The translations under genes and the position numbers were made by a program. A stretch of 64,000 nucleotides of DNA, taken from positions 521,214,941-521,278,940 of the forward strand of contig CM022297.1 of the NCBI GenBank assembly GCA_011799875.1, written 5' to 3'. Below, piece by piece: positions 1 through 10,458 of this stretch. This DNA comes from Thinopyrum elongatum. Its lineage: Eukaryota > Streptophyta > Magnoliopsida > Poales > Poaceae. The stretch's first letter is position 1; every line of letters starts with the position of its first letter. The notes beneath the pieces were generated by a model that was not told where the DNA came from, did no database searches, and worked only from the letters and a program-made list of their open reading frames with translations.

Positions 1-924
1 TCCTTTTAATAGGAGAACCGGAACAAGTATTAACACATAGTGAAACATGGAACTCCTCAAAATACGATCATCACGAAGTATCCCGACTATTGTCACTCCG
101 GGTTACGGATCAAGACACGTAATTAGGTGAATATGACTTGCAGATCGGATCTAGAACATATTATATGGTGAAAACATAAACGGTCAGATATGAAATCATA
201 GCACCCGGGACCCCAAAGGACAAGCATTCAAAGCATGGCAAAGTATAACACATCATCAAATCTCCGGAACATAGTGGATACTAGGGATCAAGCCCTAACC
301 AAAAGAACCTCATCGAGTACATGAGAATACTCACCAACTCCTCACCAGACCAGTGAGGCTACGAAGAAATTACTCACTCCTGGTGGGGAGCATCAGGAAA
401 TGGCGATGGAGAAGAGTTAGTGGATGACGAAAGCAAAGATCCCTCTCCGGAGCCCATGAACAGACTCCAGATGTGGCCACCTGATGAAGAACGGGGATTT
501 ATGGTGGCGGCGGGCTCCGTCTCGTGAAACGCGATAATTCTTCTCCCCGATTTTTTTCTCCAAAATAGGTATTTATGGAGTATTTATGGAGATCGGCGAT
601 GAGGGTCTGCGGGGCCCCAGGTGGGCTCAAACCATCTGGGCACGCCTGGAGGGGGGGGTGTGGGGGGGGGGGGGCGCACCATTGTGGGTGGTGCTCACCC
701 AGGGGCCCACCTCCGGTGGTCTTGCCAGTATTTTTTAATATTCTGAAATAATTCTCCAAAAAGTTTCATTCCATTCGAGAACTTTATTTCTACAAAAAAA
801 CAACACCATGGAGTTCTGCTGAAAATAGCGTCAGTCCGGGTTAGTTTCATTCAAATCATGCAAATTAGAGTCCAAAACAAGAGGAAAAAAAGCATTAGGA
901 AAGTAGATCGACGGAGACGTACCA
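1..924 (-). mobile_element. End of an LTR-type element (left part outside window)
   Basis: The stretch has no credible gene. Its right edge, read on the minus strand, begins TGGTACGTCTCCGTCGATC, close to the TGATACGTCTCC start of a common Triticeae LTR. It abuts TGACA (925-929), which continues a Copia LTR normally, so TGACA is the likely target duplication whose partner lies left of the window. A G-rich run sits at about 650-675. The family is not identified with certainty. Confidence 0.5.
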
Positions 925-1131
925 TGACAACACATGTCTATGGTTTAGGAAACCTTAACCATCTTTTGATCAACGAGCTAGTCTACTAGAGGCTCACTAG
1001 GGACACGGTATTTGTTTATGTTCCACACATATATTTAAGTTTCACGGTCATTACAATTCGTAGCATGAATAATAAACCTTTATCATGAGAAAGGAAATAT
1101 AATAATAACCACTTTATTATTTGCCTTGGCT
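925..1131 (-). mobile_element. Copia LTR fragment (5' part of an LTR, reversed)
   Basis: On the minus strand this matches the first ~200 bp of the Copia LTRs seen at 7488, 14476 and (reversed) 56460-56682, including the blocks AACCTTAACCATCTTTTGAT and TAGAGGCTCACTAGGGACAC. The match stops at about 1131, where the first bases of the LTR are missing. It is a truncated remnant interrupted by the 1-924 element. Confidence 0.75.
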
Positions 1132-1480
1132 AGACACCATGGTAACTTTTAACCCGCGGCGGGGAGAGGGAGAGTTGTTGAAGTATATCCCCATAATGTA
1201 TTGTAAAGTTATCATGCTTCTAATGCTATATCTACCATGATTCTCACGCTTAGTTATCAACTTCTAAGATATAGTATTAAACCTACATAATATTTGTTAC
1301 CCAGGTTGAATGTTGAAGTTATCAAACCTTATCAAGCTAAATTATCATTGTTCTCATGTTCTAGTTATCAACCTTTATTGTTATTTATTACCAGGGCACT
1401 AATATTGAAGTTACCAGGATGGTAATGTCATAGTTATCACGTGATATTCCTAAAGTTACCAAGCCTAAAATATTACTTGT
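1132..1480. repeat. AT-rich repeat related to the 36-kb tandem array
   Basis: Many short units of the form AGTTATCAA or AGTTACCA recur here. The start (ACACCATGGTAACTTT, then a GTTGTTGAA-TATA-CCCC block) resembles units of the tandem array at 35901-36394. No reading frame is recognised. Confidence 0.45.
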
Positions 1481-1739
1481 GGCTAACGAACATATAAACC
1501 CTTCTAACCACCCGCCATTCTAGAGGCATCGCGCGGCGCACACACGTTTTTGACCGCACGATTCAGTTACTCGAGTTGCAACAATAGTTTTTTTGGCGTG
1601 CTGGCATCTGGACAGCCGTCGGTTTTTTCTTACGTCATGGCTGCTTAAAGAGTCACGGCAGGTGGACCACGCTTCATGTTGCATCGAAAGAACGAGGGGG
1701 TTTCGCCTCGTATCCGTGTGTGATTGGATTAGCGACGAA
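1481..1739. other. Unassigned flank of the Harbinger insertion
   Basis: Single-copy-looking sequence with no recognised gene. With the transposon removed it would read straight into 5399 onwards (one copy of GAA kept), so it may be the upstream part of the GC-rich, exon/intron-like region there. Confidence 0.35.
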
Positions 1740-1767
1740 GGCCCAACTCTTTTCACACAGGATTCTG
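1740..1767 (+). repeat. Left terminal inverted repeat of the Harbinger element
   Basis: GGCCCAACTCTTTTCA followed by a GATTCTG block. It pairs with 5369-5395 on the opposite strand with about two mismatches over the first 16 bases. TSD GAA lies just outside. Confidence 0.8.
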
Positions 1768-2099
1768 CAGAATCAAGATTTTGGAAAAATTCTCCCAGAA
1801 TGCTTCTACCCAGAATCTGTTGTCGAGTTCTTTTCTGGGATGTAGGTTGAGATTCTGGAAAGAGTTGTGTGTTGAAATGTCTGTACTACCCTGAGACAGA
1901 AATGTTTGATGAATTATTAACACCTGTGTTGTTCTAACAGTATCTAGTCAAATATGAGTACGAAAGTGATTTACAGAATGCCATAAAAAGTGCTATTATA
2001 TTACATTTAGAATGGATTTAAAGATTTGTTCATTACAAAAGTGGATGAACTAAAAAAGGATAATTCAAGGTACGAGACTAGCAGCAATCGCCTCGCGTA

Positions 2100-3240
2100 T
2101 GTGCGTTCTGGTACCATCATCTTTTGGTGGTTAGAGCGTTGGCCACCGTAAACGGCAAGGGAGGTTGCACATATGCATCATTGTCGAACTTGTCAAAATG
2201 CTCATCACGTAACTTGCTATCACGATTTCAATTGTGGAGACATATGCTGCGAGTGACAACTCATTTTTGGGTCTCGGTTTGTACCGAGGTATGCCTCCAA
2301 CTCCAAGAATTCGCCATTTCATCTTGCGAACACCAAATGTTCTTTCGATGACATTTCGCAACGAAGAATGTCGATGGGTGAATGTCTCATTCTCCCAACT
2401 GGTGGGTGTTGTTGGAAATCTGGTACCTGGTATCGTTGCCCTTTGTATGGAGATAGATATCCAACCATGTTTGGATATCTGGAGTCGACAAGATATATTT
2501 ATCTACAGTACGACATCAAAAAAGAAATTAGAAATTTACACATACCATCCTGTATAAACAATATGGAACATGCGAGATGTTACCTGTGGGGGGTTGTGGA
2601 AAGTGATCATAACGAACTATGGCATCGCTCCATACACGTGTGTCATGAAAAGATCTGGGTCATCCGGGAACAACAAACGTGAACTCATATCAAAATCACA
2701 CACTGCCAAACATTTCACTTGTGTAACCTTTCCTATTCCTGTGTTGGGGCTCCAACTCCTTAGGCACACCACTTGAATGTGTGTTCCATCATGGCTCTAA
2801 TAGCATGTTGAAAATGAGGCCAAAACTTTGTTTTTAAGTACGGGGTGTGGTTCACGAGAAAGTTGGATCAATTGGTCTTATGTAACACCGGCCATGCGGT
2901 CTACACACTCACAAAAAGCTCTGGAATTTTATAATGACAGAACGACTATGTGCAAACCGATCTGCGACATTATCAGTTGTCTGAATGTACCACAGTCCAT
3001 AAAAATTGTGCCAATGCTTCTTTGGATGAAATGTTGCCAAGTGACTCAAGCCCATACTTCTGAACTAACAGATCATGCAGTGCAAAACACTGACCTCTTC
3101 ATTCTGAATACATAGAAAGCTTTTGCATCTTCTCCTTCTCTTCACCCATTGGAGGCTCGTAACAAGATGTAACTTTCTTGGTGCGTACGGCAGTGTCACA
3201 CTTGACGACGCCACATCATAGCAACATACAACCATGCCGC
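2100..3240 (-). pseudogene. Harbinger-type DDE transposase remnant
   Basis: Minus-strand translation in changing frames gives a recognisable PIF/Harbinger transposase. In order (high to low coordinate) there is a segment with FALHDLLVQKYGLESLGN, then a DGTHIQV-type segment expected to hold the first catalytic Asp, then FPDDPDLFMTHVYGA, and near the C-terminus NVIERTFGVRKMKWRIL (about 2290-2361), a strongly conserved family motif. No frame stays open across the gene, and several single-base shifts and in-frame stops occur (for example around 2380-2560 and 2800-3000). In the family this protein cuts and joins transposon ends in the nucleus together with the Myb-like ORF1 product. Here it is a dead copy. 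Borders are approximate because the start exon is not recognisable. Confidence 0.75.
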
Positions 3241-3664
3241 CTCAAATTCCTTTTCTTCTTGTTTCTTTTCTGGATTTATCCATCTGCCACAACAACATGC
3301 ACATAGTGTAATATTAGATACAACACAGTTCAGATAACAGTAAAGCTCCAAAGCAAATAGCTTAGTTCACAAAAGTACACCTCCAAAGCAAGTAGCTTAG
3401 CTCACAACATTACAAGTAAATAGTCTGGTAAGAAAGCAATTAAAACATAGATGTTCTACTTATTATTGAGCTCCACATCCTCTCTATCCATCCAAGCCTT
3501 GCAAGAGGTTCATGAGCCGTGAAAGTGGAGAAAATATCACGATATTTCTTTTCCATGAAAAGAAATGTAGCATAGAAAATGCTCATCACTTCCTGGTTTG
3601 CACCATCCGCTTCCACCATGGCATCATTTGTTTAATCTTGTCTTGTTGGATCCACACTTCCTCT

Positions 3665-4522
3665 TTACATCCCTTCCCTCTTCTCTGCATCCCTCCTCTC
3701 CCTTGCCCTTTCCTCTTCATCCCTCTTCTCCCTTGCCCTCTCCTCTGCATCCCTCTTCTCCCTTGCAATCTCCTCTGCATCCCTCTTGTCTCTTGCACCA
3801 AAGATGTCCACCATGCGTACAAAAGCCTCATTTTTAGCATTCTCACTTGCCCATTTGTCATTCATCTTTGGACTTGGCGAATAAGGACACGCCCTCTTCT
3901 TCCCACCCTTGGCTCGATTTTGAACAGGGGTAACTTGGCCTTCCTGACTATCACACCCTGAGTCATCCTCCAAACTGATTCGAGAGGGATCACCTTGATA
4001 CGAGGGAGTTGGCACCCTCGCATGCTCATTTGTGACACAAGTAGTATCGAAAACCTCTGACATTTTTTCCTCCTCCGCTAGTGGAGCATAGCAAAACTTG
4101 GCAGCTTCTGGATGTGCCTGTAATCATATAGCACCACATGTTAATATCAAAACCGAAGCAACATGACTCGTTATTTAAGAAATTACATGACAACAACAAT
4201 ACCTTTATCTCCAATGCCCACCACTCATTTGTAGCTGCAATAGTGTGTGTATGCTCATCTCTACCTAAGCCAGATGCTTGCTGGATCAATGCTTCCATGT
4301 GTTGTACTCGCTTCTACATACACCCCACCTATTTTTGATTTGCCGGGTCGAATTGTTTCTTCCAGAGCGTTGATTGAACTTTTTATGCAAATTAGCTTGT
4401 CCTATGTCCGACAAATAACCACCGTTGCAGTTATTTGCTCGAACCTCCTCTACGCACGCATTCATAAAAAATGTATGAGCAACATTGTCCCAATTTGCTT
4501 TGGGTTCTTTGACTTTCTCCAT
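3665..4522 (-). pseudogene. Harbinger ORF1, Myb/SANT-like DNA-binding protein
   Basis: The first exon (about 4522 to 4203) encodes a trihelix/Myb-like domain with WDNVAHTFFMNACVEEV and, further on, RQIKNRWGVCRSEYNTWK. A one-base deletion near 4290 shifts the frame, after which the domain continues with ALIQQASGLGRDEHTHT and NEWWALEIK. An intron with GT donor (about 4202) and TTACAG acceptor (about 4120) follows. The second exon runs through PEAAKFCYAPLAEEEKMSE to a highly charged tail of roughly ten-residue repeats (AREKRDAEER type, about 3790-3665), probably helical. In this superfamily ORF1 binds transposon DNA and helps import the transposase. The gene directly precedes the transposase on the same strand. 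The frameshift makes the copy non-functional unless it reflects a sequencing error. Confidence 0.7.
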
Positions 4523-5368
4523 CTACCATTACCATTCACCATTATCACATTAGAATTCTACCATAAAAATCAATGTAACAACATCTTCAGTAGCAATAGC
4601 ACCAGTACAACCATCCATCCATACAGTAGCAAGTAGCAAATACCATAGTAGCATTGACAGTAGCACACACAATTTTTTTTTAGCACCATCCATCCATCTA
4701 CCAGCATCAGCAATCAATCCATCCATCTATCTAACAAATCCAAGCATCAATCCATCTACCTATGCAACATAAATCAGTCTAGCTATCCAATTTAGCATAA
4801 GAAAAAAGAAGAACAAAGAGATAGAGAAAGAGGATGCCTCACCGTGGGTGTGTTCTGCTCCTCGCGTGGGCTGCTCGTGGCCGTCGAGGTGCAGCACCGG
4901 TGGCCATCGGTAGCCGTCGAGGTGCAGCTTCGCTGGTTGTTGGCGGAGACAGGGCGGAGGGGAGGACGAGCAGTGAAGGAAGAGGGGCGCCGGAGGGAGA
5001 TAAGGCCAGCGGCGGCAGGAACCTGGCCGGCGAGGTGGGTCCGGCGGCGGCGCGGCAACCCTAGCCCTTGCTGCGGCTAGGAGTTCTTTCCCCTGATGCG
5101 AACAGGGGCGGCCGAGCGAAGCGCTAGCTCGTTTTCTCTCCAGCGCGTGGATGGGCTAGTGGCATTCCGGGCGTAATTTCTCCATGGGATAGGGGTACAC
5201 TTATATTTTGAAACGTTTTCTTTGGTGGGACTTGCCAAAATCTCAGGATTCTGGGAAAATCAACTTTTTGGGTGCTTTTGGATTGCACTAGGATTCTAGA
5301 GAATCCTCTCCAGATTTTGGAAGTCAAAACGAGTTCTTTTGGCTCCAGATTTTCCAGACCGAAATTCT

Positions 5369-5395
5369 CCACAATCTGCTGAAAAGAACTGGGCC
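5369..5395 (-). repeat. Right terminal inverted repeat of the Harbinger element
   Basis: Reverse strand reads GGCCCAGTTCTTTTCAGCAG; the outer 16 bases mirror the left terminus. The adjacent GAA (5396-5398) equals 1737-1739. Confidence 0.8.
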
Positions 5396-5398
5396 GAA

Positions 5399-7487
5399 GA
5401 CTGATGGGGATGAAAATATCTCCCTCGCCAGCTCTCCCTCCTCTCATCCCGTCCCCCTCCTCTTCCCCATGCTGCCGCCGCCACCACCACTTTCTCCCTC
5501 CCTCCTGGCCGTCTCGTCTCCTCCACCTCCGCCTCCACCCCCTCCGCCTCCAACCCCTCCTCCTCCCTTGCCTCCGCAACCGGCTAGCACGGCCCGACCA
5601 CGCGTTGTGGACGAGGAGGCCACATCTCGGGATGCAGGCAAGAGGAACCAGGCGGTTCTCCTTCCATGGCAGCGCCCCGACTCGAGCCGAAGCCGAGGAG
5701 CGCGGCCTTGATCCAGGCTCGACAGGAGGAGTAGAGCAGCAGCCACACACACCAGCCGACGGGCCCGTCCTCCTCTGCGCCTCCTCTCACGTACCCTCCG
5801 CGGCCGCCTCCTCGTCCTCTGGCTGTTGCCGGTGAGCCCTCCCTTTCTTGATTTCTCTCTTCCCTGGTCCTCTTCCTCACTGCCGTTCCTCCTCCTCCAA
5901 TCTCTCATGTTCAACATGGTGGAGACGGCGTAGACGGGCTAGGCAGGCCACGATGGCTGGTCGAGCACCCACCCCGGTGACCTCCTGCAGAGGAGGAGAG
6001 GTCGAGTACAGATTCAGTTCATGGAGGAGATGCCAGCACAGGTGAGCTTTTTCTTCCTCCTTTCCTTATCTTCCAATGGTAACCTGATCTTTTCCTATTT
6101 TTTGTTATGCGTATAGGGTTTGGGTGGGGTTGATTCTTGTTGATAACAAAAGTTAAGTTAGTTGGGCAAAACAAATACTGGACTGCCTTGTTTTGTGCAG
6201 GGTCAATCAGTCGCTTGTTTCGTCCTTCGGCTGGTTCGCTGCTCGCAGAGGTAGGCTCTTCCTTGCTCGTGTTCTGTTTGATAAAATGCCTATGAACTGA
6301 CATGGCTCTATTTCTTGTTTTGTTGCGTGTCCAGGTTCTTTGCTCATTCTCTGCTCGTCTATGTCATCGGCGAGAAGGTTCGGCATGCTTTTGCTGGATT
6401 TATTTCTTAAGCCTATCCTGCTGCTTGTGGGTTGATCCTCCCTGTTACATTGGAAAAAGCACACCCTTGTGTGCATAGGGTAGTTCTGGTTCTTAGATTC
6501 CCGGTTATTGCTTTCAGAGGTGTGTGTGTATTCATTTATGTATTCACATCCATGCTTGTGCGGTTTCCTCTGTTTTCGGTAATCAGTCTTGCATGCCTGC
6601 TTCTTATTTGTTTTGTCAATGTTCGTGTGTGCCCAACTCAATTGCTGCTGCTTTCATGTATGTGCTTTCTTATCCGGCAGATAAACTCCTGTTTTAATAT
6701 GTGCATTTCCAAGTTTGACTCATCACTTGCTGTCGTTGGTTTAGTATGTGTTCTTCATAATGCAATTGGCTGTTTTGTTGCTCGGCAATGGATGCAAGTT
6801 AGTTAACTACCCAATAAAATTAACCTACGGTTCTAGGGTTCAGTAGGTCTTTTGTTTGTTGCTTAGTCGTACTTCTATTGCTCACTGCTACATGCAAGTT
6901 CATTGTCAGGTTAGTTAACTGTTTTGGTGCTCACTCATGCATGCAAGTTAATTAACTATCCAATAAAATTAACCTCTAGTTTCAGGGTCTGGTAGGGCAG
7001 GTTCCTTTTAGGTTCATTAGCTGTTTTGTTGTCCACTGATGCATGCAAGTTAATTAACTATCTAATAAATTTAACCTGTGGTTTCATTGTCTGGTAGGTT
7101 TTTTTTTGCTTCCTTATGCCTCTGTTCTTTTTGTTTGGTTGCTTGCTAATACACGCAGGTTGATTGGTTGTTCTTGTTGCTCATCGATGCATGCAAGTTG
7201 ATTAATCATCCAGTAAAATGAACCTTATGCTCTCAGGGTCCATTAGGTCTTTTTTTCTGCTTGTTAGTGTATTCTGAATCCTTATTGCTCTGTTCTTTCT
7301 GTTCCGTTGTAGGTTATTTCGTGTGCTTGGAGTTTCTGGGTGCTTTACCTCCTTTTGATCGTCTTGTCGTTTGCTTCTTTGCCTGCCTAGGTTTGTGCAA
7401 GTCCTTTGGAGTTTCCTTTTAAACACCATGTCTTGGCTGCTGTCCCTCATGTACGCCCTTTCTTCCTTTTGCAGATCCTGATGTTGT
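5399..7487 (+). other. GC-rich to intron-like host region, possible gene fragment
   Basis: After the Harbinger element comes a C-rich stretch (5420-5830), then AT-richer sequence with several plausible splice-bounded blocks on the plus strand. These are an exon-like block ending at about 6041 before GTGAGC, one after GTGCAG (about 6200-6250) before GTAGGC, one after GTCCAG (about 6334-6377), and one starting at 7475 after TTTTGCAG. The blocks are short and no protein family is recognised. Frames in the C-rich part are low-complexity proline and arginine runs and are not called as genes. It could be an untranslated leader, a non-coding transcript or a decayed gene. Confidence 0.35.
6786..7260. 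repeat. Imperfect direct repeats in intron-like sequence
   Basis: Four to five copies of a unit with core ATGCAAGTTAATTAACTATC, then CAATAAAATTAACCT and a CAGGGTCTGGTAGGT-like tail. Cores start near 6791, 6941, 7043 and 7191, with partial copies near 6890 and 7150. Spacing is 100-150 bp, so the array is degenerate rather than a clean satellite. Confidence 0.6.
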
Positions 7488-9231
7488 TGAAGGAAATATG
7501 ACCTAGAGGCAATAATAAAGTTGTTATTTATATTTTCTTATGTCATGATAAATGTTTATTATTCATGCTAGAATTGTATTAACCGGAAACTTGATACATG
7601 TGTGGATACATAGACAAAACACAGTGTCCCTAGTAAGCCTCTACTAGACTAGCTCGTTAATCAAAGATGGTTAAGTTTCCTGACCATAGACATGAGTTGT
7701 CATTTGATGAACATGATCACATCATTAGGAGAATGATGTGATGGACAAGACCCATCCGTTAGCTTAGCATAATGATCGTTAAGTTTTATTGCTATTGCTT
7801 TCTTCATAACTTATACATGTTCCTCTGACTATGAGATTATACAACTCTCGAATACCGGAGGAACACCTTGTGTGCTATCAAACGTCACAATGTAACTGGG
7901 TGATTATAAAGATGCTCTACAGGTGTCTCCGAAGGTGTTTGTTGAGTTGGCATAGATCGAGATTAGGATTTGTCACTCCGTGTATCGGAGAGGTATCTCT
8001 GGGCCCTCTCGGTAAGGCACATCAAGATAAGCCTTGCAAGCAATGTGATCAATGAGTTTCTCATGGGATGATGCATTACGAAAACGAGTAAAGAGACTTG
8101 CCAGAAACGAGATTGAACTAGGTATGAAGATACCGACGATCAAATCTCGGGCAAGTAACATACCGATGACAAAGGGAACAACGTATATTGTTATGCGGTT
8201 TGACCGATAAAGATCTTCATAGAATATGTAGGAACCAATATGAGCATCCAGGTTCCGTTATTGGTTATTGATCGGAGATGTGTCTCGATCATGTCTACAT
8301 AGTTCTCGAACCCGTAGGGTCCGCACGCTTAACGTTCGATGACGATTTGTATTATGAGTTATGTGTTTTGGTGACCGAAGTTTGTTCGGAGTCCCGGATG
8401 AGATCACGGACATGACGAGGAGTCTCGAAATAGTTGAGAGGTAAAGACTGATATATTGGAAGGTTATGTTCGGGCACCGGAATGGTTTCGGAAAAGTTCG
8501 GACATTTTTCGGAGTACCGGGAGGTTACCGGAACCCCCCGGGGGACTATTGGGCCTTCATGGGCCCTAGTGGAGAGAGGAGGCCGGCGGCCAGGTGATGG
8601 CGCGCCCCCCCAAGCCCAAACCAAATTGGACTAGGGGTGGGGGGCGCGGCCCCCCTTTCCTTCTTCTCCTCCACCTCTTTCCCCTTCCCCCCTTCTCCGG
8701 AAAGGAAAGGGAATCCTACTAGGACTGGGAGTCCTAGTAGGACTCCCCCCTTTTGGCGCGCCCCCTCTAGGCCGGCCGCCTCCTCCCCCCCTCCTTTATA
8801 TACGGAGGCGGGGGGCACCCCAAAGACACACCAAGATTTCTCTTAGCCGTGTGTGGTGCCCCCCTCCACAGTTTACTCCTCCGGTCATAGCGTCGTAGTG
8901 CTTAGGCGAAGCCCTGCGCGGATCACATCACCAACACCGTCACCACGCCGTCGTGCTGACGGAACTCTCCCTCGACCCTCTACTGGATCAAGAGTTCGAG
9001 GGACGTCATCGAGCTGAACGTGTGCTGAACACGGAGGTGCCGTACGTTCGGTACTTGAATCGGTTGGATCATGAAGACGTTCGACTACATCAACCGTGTT
9101 AACCTAACGCTTCCGCTTTCGGTCTACGAGGGTACGTAGACACACTCTCCCCCTCTCGTTGCTATGCATCTCCTAGATAGATCTTGCGTGAGCGTAGAAT
9201 TTTTTTGAAATTGCATGCTACGTTCCCAACA
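7488..9231 (+). repeat. 5' LTR of Copia-1
   Basis: 1,744 bp from TGAAGG to CCCAACA. A TATA-type box lies at 8797-8802 after a C-rich promoter-like stretch. Compared with the 3' LTR it has scattered substitutions and an extra ~20 bases near 7710-7745, where the 3' copy is shorter. Confidence 0.95.
8797..8802 (+). promoter_or_regulatory. TATA box in 5' LTR of Copia-1
   Basis: CTTTATATACGG sits in GC-rich flanks, as expected for the U3 promoter of this group. The same box occurs in the 3' LTR at 15776-15781. Confidence 0.6.
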
Positions 9232-9232
9232 G

Positions 9233-9248
9233 TGGCATCCAAGCCAGG
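9233..9248 (+). other. Primer-binding site of Copia-1
   Basis: TGGCATCCAAGCCAGG starts one base after the LTR. It resembles the initiator-methionine tRNA complement TGGTATCAGAGC with substitutions, so the site is decayed. Confidence 0.7.
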
Positions 9249-10458
9249 TCTATGCGTAGATGATATGCACGAGTAGAACACAAAGAGTTGTGGGCGATAA
9301 TAGTCATACTGCTTACCACCAATGCCTTACTTTGATTCGGCAGTATTGTTGGATGAAGCGGCCTGGACCGACATTACATGACCGTGTTCATAAGACTGGT
9401 TCTACCGACGTGCTTTGCACACAGGTGGCTGGCGGGTGTCTGTTTCTCCAACTTTAGTTGAATCAAGTTTGACTACGGCCGGTCCTTGTTGAAGGTTAAA
9501 ACAGCACACTTGACGAAAAATCGTTGTGGTTTTGATGAGTAGGTAAGAACAGTTCTTACTAGAGGCCCGTAGCAGCCACGTAAAACTTGCAACAACAAAG
9601 TAGAGGACGTCTAACTTGTTTTTGCAGGGCATGTTGTGATGTGATATGGTCAAGACATGATGTGATACACGTTATTGTATGAGATGATCATGTTTTGTAA
9701 AAGTTATCGGCAATTGGCAGGAGCCTTATGGTTGTCGCTTTATTGTATGAAATGCAATCGCCATGTAATTGCTTTACTTTATCACTATGCAGTAGCGATA
9801 GTCGTAGAAGCAATAGTTGGCGAGATGACAACGACGCTACGATGGAGATCAAGGTGTCAAGCCGGTGACGATGGAGATCATGACGGTGCTTTGGAGATGG
9901 AGATCAAAGGCACAAAATGATGATGGCCATATCATCTCACATATTATGATTGCATGTGATGTTTATCCTTTATGCATCTTATTTTTCTTAGTACGACGGT
10001 AGCATTATAAGATGATCCCTCACTAAATTTCAAGGTATAAGTGTTCTCCCTGAGTATGCACCATTGCTACAGTTCTTCGTGCCGAGACACCACGTGATGA
10101 TCGGGTGTGATAAGCTCTACGTTCACATACAACGGGTGCAAGCCAGTTTTGCACGTGTAGAATACTCGGGTTAAACTTGACGAGCCTAGCATATGCAGAT
10201 ATGGCCTCAGAACACTGAGACCGAAAGCTCGAACGTGAATCATATAGTAGATATGATCAACATAGAGATGTTCACCATTGAAAACTGCTCCATCTCACGT
10301 GATGATCGGACATGGTTTAGTTGATATGGATCACGTGATCATTTAGATGACTAGAGGGATGTCTATCTAAGTGGGAGTTCTTAAGTAATATGATTAATTG
10401 AACTTAATTTATCATGAACTTAGTCCTGATAGTTTTTGCATATCTATATTGTAGATCA
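9249..10458 (+). other. Untranslated leader of Copia-1
   Basis: About 1.2 kb between the primer-binding site and gag. No open frame of note; a long leader is normal for BARE-like elements. Confidence 0.6.

Larger units (their letters stand above)
1740..5395 (-). mobile_element. PIF/Harbinger DNA transposon, complete but inactive
   Basis: The element is 3,656 bp. Both ends carry the same inverted terminus: left GGCCCAACTCTTTTCA, right (reversed) GGCCCAGTTCTTTTCA. It is flanked by an identical 3-bp direct repeat GAA (1737-1739 and 5396-5398). Three-base duplications and a two-gene content (Myb/SANT-like ORF1 plus DDE transposase) are hallmarks of PIF/Harbinger. Both genes lie on the minus strand, ORF1 first. 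The transposase is broken by frameshifts and stops, so the copy cannot move by itself. Subterminal sequence at both ends repeats GATTCTGGAAAA-like blocks. Confidence 0.85.

Noticed and set aside
3512..3961. 149-codon plus-strand frame
   Set aside because: Shadow of the Harbinger ORF1 repeat tail on the other strand.
5124..5917. Several overlapping frames of 80-208 codons on both strands
   Set aside because: Proline, serine and arginine runs from C-rich sequence, overlapping each other in many frames. No family motif.
7482..7488. Alternative Copia-1 start at 7482 or 7485 (TGTTG...)
   Set aside because: Only a start at 7488 gives identical GTTGT on both sides; 7485 gives GATGT against GTTGT.
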